A stretch of DNA of 64,000 nucleotides, from contig NW_026262648.1 of the NCBI RefSeq assembly GCF_021869535.1, positions 310,001 to 374,000 of the forward strand. The letters run 5' to 3'. Origin of the DNA: Mytilus californianus (Eukaryota > Mollusca > Bivalvia > Mytilida > Mytilidae). Shown piece after piece: positions 56,025 through 64,000 of the stretch; the first letter of the stretch is position 1, and each line of letters starts with the position of its first letter. The notes under the pieces were generated by a model, which saw only the letters and a list, made by a program, of their open reading frames with translations, had not been told where the DNA came from and searched no databases. Made by a program: the position numbers and the translations under genes.

Positions 56025-56544
56025 TTCTCTAATGATTTTTATCCTTTCTTTTTGAAAGATTTGAAAGTTGTGCTCTTTATATTTGACGTCATTGGGCATG
56101 GTCGCCTTTTTTCATGACGTCACAATAGGAAATTCAGAAGAAACCAAGAAAATTTGACGTCATAATTAAATTTCGGCCAATTATATGCCGAGAACAGTTA
56201 TTTCACTAGTGAGGAGAACAATTTGTTTTGTGAAATATGAGAATAGTGAAAGAATTAGAGAACATCGATTTACCTACTGTTTTTCATCTAAAAGTCACAT
56301 TGAGACCTTACATGTCAGCATAGAGAAAACGCTCAACTCTGACAGCAAGTTCCAGATAGATACAACTAACCTAATGAGGGGAACTCTTCCCTAAATGCCA
56401 ATAACCACATTGTGGGAACGGAACTGTAACCTTTCTTTTATAAATTGTTTGGTCATTCGGGAAAATGTCAAGCGGGGATCCGACATTCGAAAGAATAACA
56501 GGATCAGATAACGAAAACATTCTACATGTATTTATATATATGTT

Positions 56545-57020
56545 GTGTACAAGTTGTAATTTCTTACAAATTATAATTTGTACAGGGTTTTGGTACAAGT
56601 TATCAGTATTTTGACACACACCTTCTTTCACCATGTGATACAAGTTTACCTTCAATAATTATCCAGTTCGGTGTTTTACTCACAAATTTATATACTTCAA
56701 CCTAACATTAAGCACAAGCCTCTATGTCATAAAACTACAAATAAGGACACATGATTGGTTTAGATTATATTTTTATTTTTTTACTCATACCAAATTCTAT
56801 GTCCACAAAATATGTTTTAGTGCTTTTGTATAAACTTTTTGTCAGTACTATGTGCAAGACTGTAGCGTGTAGTTGTGGAAATAAAACCGTGAGAAGCTTA
56901 ACCAAAGACACTGTGCTTATTTTATCTAGTTATGTAAAGGGATTCACAAAATACTGATAACTTGTACAAAAATACTGTACAAATTATAATTTGTACAACA
57001 TTACAATTTGTAAACAACAT
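56545..57020. mobile_element. TIR element, ~75-bp arms
   Basis: The left arm with ACAAATTATAATTTGTACAG and GTACAAGTTATCAGTATTTT matches the complement at 56940-57020. About 320 bp between them contains no recognisable frame. Confidence 0.7.
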
Positions 57021-57768
57021 ATATATCAATTGAATAATAAAAACGACATATATGCACCCAAACGTTTTCCATAATATGATGTCTATGATGGAGCTTCGAG
57101 TAAATCGATCAGAACTGTTGCCCAGCAGCAATTGAAACTGCAAAAAGATTGTAAAAAACCCAATCGTTAGTTCCAAAATTTTAACCTATGACCCTTTTTT
57201 TGATATCATGCAACTCTGAAAGTTTAATAGCCATTGTCCTAGCGGAAATGTAAATAAATTCATTATCTTAATGTCGGAAAATGTTTTGACTGTACACTCG
57301 CTTGCGAATTTACTGTATGATCACTTTAGCCTTTAATGTACAATCGCTTGGCTTAATAAATAAAAAAAACATGTACTTTGTATATGCATTTCATTGTTTT
57401 CCCTGTCTGCTTTATAATATTGACCTATTAAATTCATAAGTAAAAATGAACATAAATTCAATAATTTTGTTGCCTAATATTTGTAAGCTTCTATCAAGTA
57501 CACGTTTTCGACGCACACGTAGTGTATCTGTATCAGAGACGGACACAAAATCGAACAATCAGTACACTAGACAAAAAAGTACACCACAAATGTAAACACG
57601 TTCTATAAATGTAATTGGCTTTCTAAAAAAGCTTTGAAGAGCTTCGCTGTAGCATACGTTTAAGTAAGATGTGGTTTATGTGGTTGTTTATGCACAATGA
57701 TTTATGAAAAACATATAATTTATCTCCTTTGTGCATACACTCATAAGTGTGGTATCATAAGCCCATCC

Positions 57769-59759
57769 AATCTAATTAAAATATAGAACTCGGATTTCGT
57801 TATACTGCATACGAGATCTAACAGCTACCCGTTTAAGGTTTCACTTCTGACGGATTTTGCATGTGACTTTTTTAACCAATCAGATTTCTAGTTATCGAAT
57901 CTGAACAGCGCACGCGGAACATATATACCTAAATGAGGTTCATTGAAAGGTCCCGAGGGTATCCAAAAATAAAAACAATGGGACTTAAAATTTATCGCTT
58001 CGATTGTTAATCGTTTGGAAATAGTTTTTAAATCTCTTTCATTTTGTAACTATAGCCATGAATATTTGAAATATGTGACGTTCGTCATAGTTTTCAGATG
58101 TGCCTCATATGCTTTATGACTTGAGGTCGGATGGTAATCGTGGAAATTAAAGAGTACAGGAAACACTGTTAAACTGTACACAATAGCGGTGCTTCCCTCT
58201 GCCAGATGTGGATCAAGGATCTTGATAAGGGGGTGCAAACTTTGCATAGCTTGAATGGGACATGTAAAAAGTCTAAGCATTGATAAACCATACATATATA
58301 TGTGTAGCGCCACAAGCACCCCCCTCCCCAACCTCGGCTTGCATACAAGAAAATAAACTGTTATCACAGAGATATGTTTCGCCTTTTTGTAATTTTGATA
58401 ATGCAAATGTTGAAATTAAAATAGCAATACTTTAACATGTAAGTTATGCAAATATTCAAAGTCGATGAACCATGACTGAACGTACATGGCTAAACAATCT
58501 CCATGGAATGAGATGTGCCAATGCTAATACAACTGCATACCAAATACCATTGACTTATCATAAGTCGTTCCCTTTAAACAAACCTAAACACAAACATTAA
58601 CTTGTAAACTGTGTAAAAGTTTCAAAGTCAATGAACCATGATCAGGGGTGTGGCTATATAATCTCCATGGAAACGATACTTGCAAATGCCAATACATTTG
58701 CATATCAAATATCATTGACTTAACATTAGCAGTTCATCTTAAACTGATCTAATTACAAACCAATACATGTAAACTAAGCAAAATTTTCAAAGTCTATAGA
58801 CCATGACTAAGGGGGTGGAGCCAAATAATCTCCATGGATATGATATATGCCAATGCTTATACAACTGCATACCAAATATCATTGACCTACCACTAGTGGT
58901 TCCCCATAAATTGACCTAATCACAAACTAAAACATGTAAACTATGAAAAGTTTCAAAGTCAATAGACCTTGACTGAGGGGGCGGGGCCAAATAATCTCCA
59001 TGGTAATGAGATGTGCCAATGCTAATACAACTGCATACCAAATATCATTGACCTACCACTAGTGGTTCACCATGAACTAGACCTAATCACAAACTAACTA
59101 ATACATTGTTGACGCCGCCGCCCCCGCTGGAAACAGCATACCTATGTCTCGCTTTTTGACTCCGTCAAGGCGAGACAAAAACTGTCCTCTATTAGCTGCT
59201 CTGGTGAAGTTTTTTTCAGCTCAGTTGGTAGAGTCTACTAGAGAGGTGCCTTACTGTTCTATTTTTGTGAACTGTCAGTGGGGGGGTCTTTTATTTTGTA
59301 TCTAGTAATAAAAAAATCTTAGGTAGTTGGCTATGGGCCATGCTGTAGTGGATACATATATAACAAAAAAACAATCCTAGTCTATCATTGACATAATAAT
59401 TGATATTTTTACTGCTTGTTTGCTAGACAACTTCCTTCATTAGAATACATCAATTCAAAAATTCACCAATAGAACTAAATTTTATTATTTTTTTCTTATA
59501 TGTACCTTTTATTAATCTTAAAATCTAGATAAAAAAGTGGCAAGGTTAAGATCTATACTTTAACAAGTGTATAAGCTGAAATGCTTGCCTGCTTTACATA
59601 TGATTGAATGTATGTTGAAAGTCTGTTATATGAAGGTTTCACTACAAGCATCATATAAATATTACGCAAAAAAAGGTCACAAAAGTGAAAGAGATTAGGG
59701 TCATCGTTAGATCTCGTATGCAGTATAACGAAATCCGAGTTCTATATTTTAATTAGATT
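57769..59759. mobile_element. 2-kb element with perfect 54-bp inverted repeats
   Basis: AATCTAATTAAAATATAGAA at 57769 begins a 54-bp stretch whose exact complement is 59706-59759. The interior contains a nested Helentron-like element (58352-59178) and no long frame. Flanks do not show an obvious target duplication. Confidence 0.75.
58352..59178 (-). mobile_element. Helentron-like tandem element, inverse copy
   Basis: Minus-strand copy of 10728-11724: begins (minus) TGTCTCGCCTTGACGGAG, ends ATATCTCTGTGATAACAGTT. It has about four and a half ~167-bp units. Confidence 0.72.
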
Positions 59760-60433
59760 GAAGCCCATCTTAGATCGAACGTATTATGGTATACTGTAGT
59801 TTTTCCGTGAACATTTCGTACAGAAACACAAGCTTTAACCAATTCGTACTAAATTTTAACGGATCAAACATTAGGATCCATAGAAGAAAAGAAAGACGAA
59901 AGGAACATTCACACTCATAAGTCGAAAATAAACTGAAAAGGCGATGGCTAAAAAAGGAAAGGACCAATAGTCAAACAACAGTCCACAAAACATAACATAG
60001 AAAAGTAAAAACTTAGTAACGCGAACCCCACAATCCGGGGATGATCTTAGGTGCTCCGGAAGGGTAAGCAGATCCTGCTCCACATGCGGCACCCGTCGTG
60101 TTGCTCGTGTAAGTAGAAACACAGTGATAAGTCTAATTCGGTAGGTCACATTCGGGGAAAAGAGGATGGGATTGTAGTTAACGACAATTGGAACATATCC
60201 GTCGTCATTTGTGAAACAGATATTCCATAACGGTCAACCAACTCGTGATGGAGTCCTTAAAATTTACGAAGGAATGATTTTAACTTCACCTCTTGGAACT
60301 CATGGTTTAATAGCTTCCTTGTGAGCAGCAACTCTCTATCAAAGAAATCATGATAGGAAATACAAGCCCTGGAATATCGTATCAACTGGAAGATATATAT
60401 TCTATATGCAGGCGCTGCTTCCTTTTGATTCTT

Positions 60434-62156
60434 ATTTTTAGCTCACCTGGCCCAAAGGGAAAAGTTAGCTTTTCTCATCACTTGGCGTTCGTCGTCCGTC
60501 GTCGTCGTCGTCCATCGTCGTCCGTCTTAGTCGTTAACTTTTTACATTTTGAACTTCTTCTAGACAACCACTGAATGGAATGAAACCAAACATGGCACGA
60601 ATGTTCCTTGTGAGGTGCTGACCAAGTGTTGTTAATTTGAAGCCGATCCATCGTCCAAGATGGCCGCCTGCGGGGGACTTAAGTTAACATAGGACCCTAT
60701 GGGAAATACATACAAATGTCTTCGTTTAGAGAACCACTGAATGGAATGAAACCAAACATGGCATGAATGTTCCTTATGAGGTGCTGACCAAGTGTTGTTA
60801 CTTTGAAGCTGATCCATCATCCAAGATGGCCTCCAGTGGGGGACATTTTTAACATAGGACCCTATGGGAAATACATACAAACGTCTTCTTTTAGAAAACC
60901 ACTGAATGGAATGAATCCAAACATGACAGGAATGTTCCTTATGAGGTGTTGACCAAGTGTTGTTACTTTGAAGCCGATCCATCATCCAAGATGGCCGCCA
61001 GCCGGGAACATAGTTTAACATAGGACCCTATGGGAAATACATACAAATGTCTTCTTTTAGAGAACCATTGAATGGAATGAAACCAAACATGGCATGAATG
61101 TTACTTATGAAATGCTGACCAAGTGTTGTTACTTTGAAGCCGATCCATAATCCAAGATGGCCGCCAGTGGGGGACTTAGTTTAACATAGGACCTTACGGG
61201 AAATATTAACAAATGTCTTCATTTAGAGAACCACTGAATGGAATCAAACCAAACATGGCATGAATGTTCCTTATGAGGTGCTGACCAAGTGTTGTTACTT
61301 TGAAGTCGATCCATAATCCAAGATGGCCGCCAGCGGGGGGACTTAGTTTAACATAGGACCCTATGGGAAATACATACAAATGTCTTCTTTTAGAGAACTA
61401 CTGAATGGAATGAAACCAAACATAGCATAAATGTTCCTTTTGAGGGGCTGACCAAGTGTTGTTACTTTGAAGCCGATCCATAATCCAAGATGGCCGCCAG
61501 CGGGGGACAATGTTTAACAAAAGACCCTATGGACAATTTAATACATACAAATGTCTTCTTTTAGAAAACCGCTGAATGGATTAAAACCAAACATGGCATA
61601 AATCTTTCTTATGAAATGCTGACCAAGTGTTGTTACTTTGAAGCCGATCCATCATCCAAGATGGCCGCCAGCTGGGGACAATGTTTAACAAAGAACCCTA
61701 TGGACGATACATACAAATGTCTTCTTTTAGAGAACTACTGAATGGATTGAAACCAAACATGGCATGAATGTTCCTTATGAGGTGCTGACTAAGTGTTGTT
61801 ACTTTGAAGCTGATCCTTCATCCATGATGGCCGCCAGCGTGGGGACTTCCTTTAACATAAGACCCTATGGGAAATACGTACAAATGCTTCTTCTAGAGGT
61901 GCACTGAATGGAATGAAACCAAACATGGCATAAATGTTTCTTATTAGGTGCTGATGAAGTGTTGCTACTTTATTGCCGATTTACTGTTCAAGATGGCCAC
62001 CAACATTTTTTATTAAATTACAGGGCCAATATTAAACCAAATTTGGCCTTTCTCATTATTAGGGTATCTGTTATGATTTTAATCTATTTTTACATGATTT
62101 CCAAAACCAAAGTAGAATCAGGTGAGCGACACAGGCTCTTGAGAGCCTCTAGTTTT
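60434..62156 (+). mobile_element. 165-bp-period tandem element, AGCTCACCTGG start
   Basis: Starts TTTTTAGCTCACCTGGCCCA, with a CGTCGTCCGTCGTCGTCGTC stretch. It then has about nine units of ~165 bp (ACTGAATGGAATGAAACCAA ... CCAAGATGGCCGCCAGCGGG). It ends CAGGTGAGCGACACAGG, then the hairpin AGGCTC TTGA GAGCCT immediately followed by CTAG. A 3' hairpin plus CTAG is Helitron-like, but the 5' end does not fit well. Minus-strand open frames across the units are artefacts. Confidence 0.7.
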
Positions 62157-62159
62157 TTA

Positions 62160-63830
62160 TTCCAGAGATACCGTTGGATTTTGAAAATTTATGATTCGTC
62201 GTTCCACAGTTATTGTACTTTGACTGTCAGATTGATAAAAGATGATATTCTACATGTCTTACACTAGATCTAGTATACTTGGACCAGTTTGCTACACACT
62301 TTACACTATTGTTAGCATTGGTAAATCTAAACTCGCTTTGCATTTTGACAATTTTATGGTTTGTCGTTCAAGTGGACTTTTAACAGCCATTCATGACGCA
62401 AATATTGTTTTGCATGCCCCAGGCCTGTTGTCCTACAAGGCCATTTTGCTAACTTGTTTTTAGAAGCCCCCTAAGTATTCCAGATCATTTTCACAACAAT
62501 TCTAATGCACAATTTTGGGGTATCATGTGCTCTTGGCGTTATCTTCGGGTTTTTTTTTATAACATATAATTAAGTTTCATAACATCAAGGAATCCATGTA
62601 ATCTGACAAAAGTTTTGAATATCCTTGGCAGTCTTACTCAGAAACTTTTTCATCTTTGCCCTTTTTCTTAAACATCAACACGAATTTGATGCGACATGAT
62701 ATAACAAGGTAAACCCGTGAAGGTAAACATATTCATTAATCGGGTATCGGATGGGATCTTGCATACCCATACTGTAACTTTATCTGTATTCAATATCTTC
62801 TCCTGTCCGGGCTGTTCCCAATTATATATCTCATTCTAGCCAAAAGAATCTTTCCTTCATTATTTAGGCAAACAATGAGAACCGATATTTGTTAAGTAAT
62901 AATTACAAGAAGGCGTGTATATCGTATGCAACTAAAATGATAGGTTCGCGCCGTATGCGAAAAAATAATCACTAATTAAAAGAATAAAACTCGGACAAAA
63001 AGAACTCCCGCACAAAACCGAAAGTGAGACTAGGAATTCTGGAATGGTAAGCATCTTCTGAAGTTAACTTAATTGTTAATAATAAAAAAGAAAATTACTA
63101 AAAAAATACACCCACCAGAAGACCGAATATCCAACGTGCAACCGACATTGAGCGTTGAATAATAACGGTGTTTCACTGGATTCTAAACCTCATCAACTAT
63201 TCAAGGAATCAAGAAAAGACACGTATACATAAAAAACCATCTAGTTAGACCAAAGTATAAAATATCTGAAAGCACACCTTCAATAAGCTTGAACAATTCT
63301 ATAAAATTTCAAGAATCAGGGTAGATAACTGTAGGATGTGTCGATTACACAAAAAGGCACCGTCTTTTGTAAATGTCACTGAACAATTAATAAGTTTATA
63401 GTTGAAAATATTTTAAAAATTTACTAATGTTTTATTAAAGCAGGTGTATATTTCAATACGTGTATAATGTATTTGTTAGGTTTCAGGGACATGAGTCGTA
63501 AATTGTAGGAGCAACTACACGAAATACCAGAAGGTACTGTGTTATTAATTTTGCTTGAAAATGACTTTATTCCTAAGTATGGAAATGGAGAGTATTTCAT
63601 CAACAATTCAGTTACTAGCACCTTTTTGTTAGTAGTATCTAGAATATTTTAGTTGGTAGTATCAAGAATCTTTTTAGTTAGTAGAGAATCTTGGTTGGAA
63701 AATAGGAGGAGTTGATAACACAAAATAGGTACCGTCTATTGTAAATTTAGCATGGGGTCTGCAAACTGTTCCAAACATAGCAGGTGCACAACCAAAATAT
63801 GTATGCTATCTATACATGAAGTTTCAAGAG
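62160..63830. other. No gene or repeat recognised
   Basis: AT-rich DNA. I see only weak direct similarity between about 63335-63375 and 63705-63745 (GGCACCGTCTTTTGTAAAT versus GGTACCGTCTATTGTAAAT). Confidence 0.5.
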
Positions 63831-63833
63831 AGA

Positions 63834-64000
63834 TAAAGGATACTACAGATACAGTTAAGTCTGCCTCATATCTTGACTTACATCTAGAAATTGACAATGA
63901 GGGTCGGTTGAAAACAAAACTTTACGACAAAAGAGATGGTTTCAGCTTCCCAATTGTGAACTTTCCATTTCTATGTAGCAACATTCCAGCAGCGCCTACA
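63834..64000 (+). pseudogene. 5'-truncated retroelement RT fragment at the window edge
   Basis: An open frame runs to the edge: HEVSREIKDTTDTVKSASYL, DLHLEIDNEGRLKTKLYDKR, then FSFPIVNFPFLCSNIPAAPT. This is the conserved stretch just after the YIDD box in a class of animal reverse-transcriptase proteins. The sequence upstream of about 63830 does not continue the homology, so the copy is truncated. More may lie beyond the window. Confidence 0.65.

Noticed and set aside
60632-61021. 129-codon minus-strand frame
   Set aside because: It covers two and a half units of the 165-bp tandem element and repeats the same residues; composition artefact.

Overview
The window looks like nuclear DNA of a marine bivalve, most likely a mussel (Mytilus or a close relative). 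It is AT-rich, has split genes with GT..AG introns, very low coding density, many short inverted-repeat transposons, a Penelope-like retroelement, hammerhead-ribozyme repeats, and a three-exon gene for a Cvsi-type serine protease inhibitor, a family known from bivalve plasma. The genus is an inference from remembered repeat families; no search was run.

Layout. 0.2-2.6 kb: foldback MITEs and interspersed repeat pieces. 2.68-6.09 kb: a nearly complete Penelope-like element with two identical 240-bp pseudo-LTRs, a reverse transcriptase frame and a GIY-YIG endonuclease frame offset by one base. 6.1-9.6 kb: a retrozyme-like fragment, a Helentron-like tandem element, a 200-bp-period array holding a short telomere-type tract, and a hairpin repeat. 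9.95-13.15 kb (minus): the last two exons of a whirlin-like PDZ gene, with a MITE carrying a nested Helentron-like element in the intron. 13.2-25 kb: minisatellite, SINE-like repeats, a mutated hammerhead ribozyme, LINE debris in an inverted repeat, and nested MITEs. 25.5-26.5 kb (minus): a single-exon divergent 7TM receptor. 28.3-29.7 kb: a tandem 539-bp repeat with two complete hammerhead ribozymes plus an inverted partial copy. 30.4-33.3 kb: a large foldback element and a dead LINE. 34-43 kb: hAT-like MITE, SINEs and a purine-rich minisatellite. 44.1-47.4 kb (plus): the Cvsi-like gene, with a TTAA-flanked element in intron 2. 51.6-52.6 kb (minus): an unrecognised membrane protein of tandem cysteine-rich repeats. 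54.4-55.3 kb (minus): an exon of a multi-pass membrane protein. 55.9-64 kb: foldbacks, a 2-kb element with perfect 54-bp inverted ends, a 165-bp-period tandem element, and the start of another retroelement.

The host genes do not form a pathway: an extracellular protease inhibitor, a receptor, a PDZ scaffold and two membrane proteins. The connected story is in the mobile DNA. The Penelope-like element ends in a (TA)n tract, and the ribozyme repeats also sit in (TA)n tracts. Two of the truncated repeat copies begin exactly at the base where the ribozyme should cut. This fits self-cleaved RNA monomers being copied into TA-rich targets by Penelope-type machinery. That link is an inference; the ribozyme secondary structures and the repeat boundaries are read directly from the sequence.
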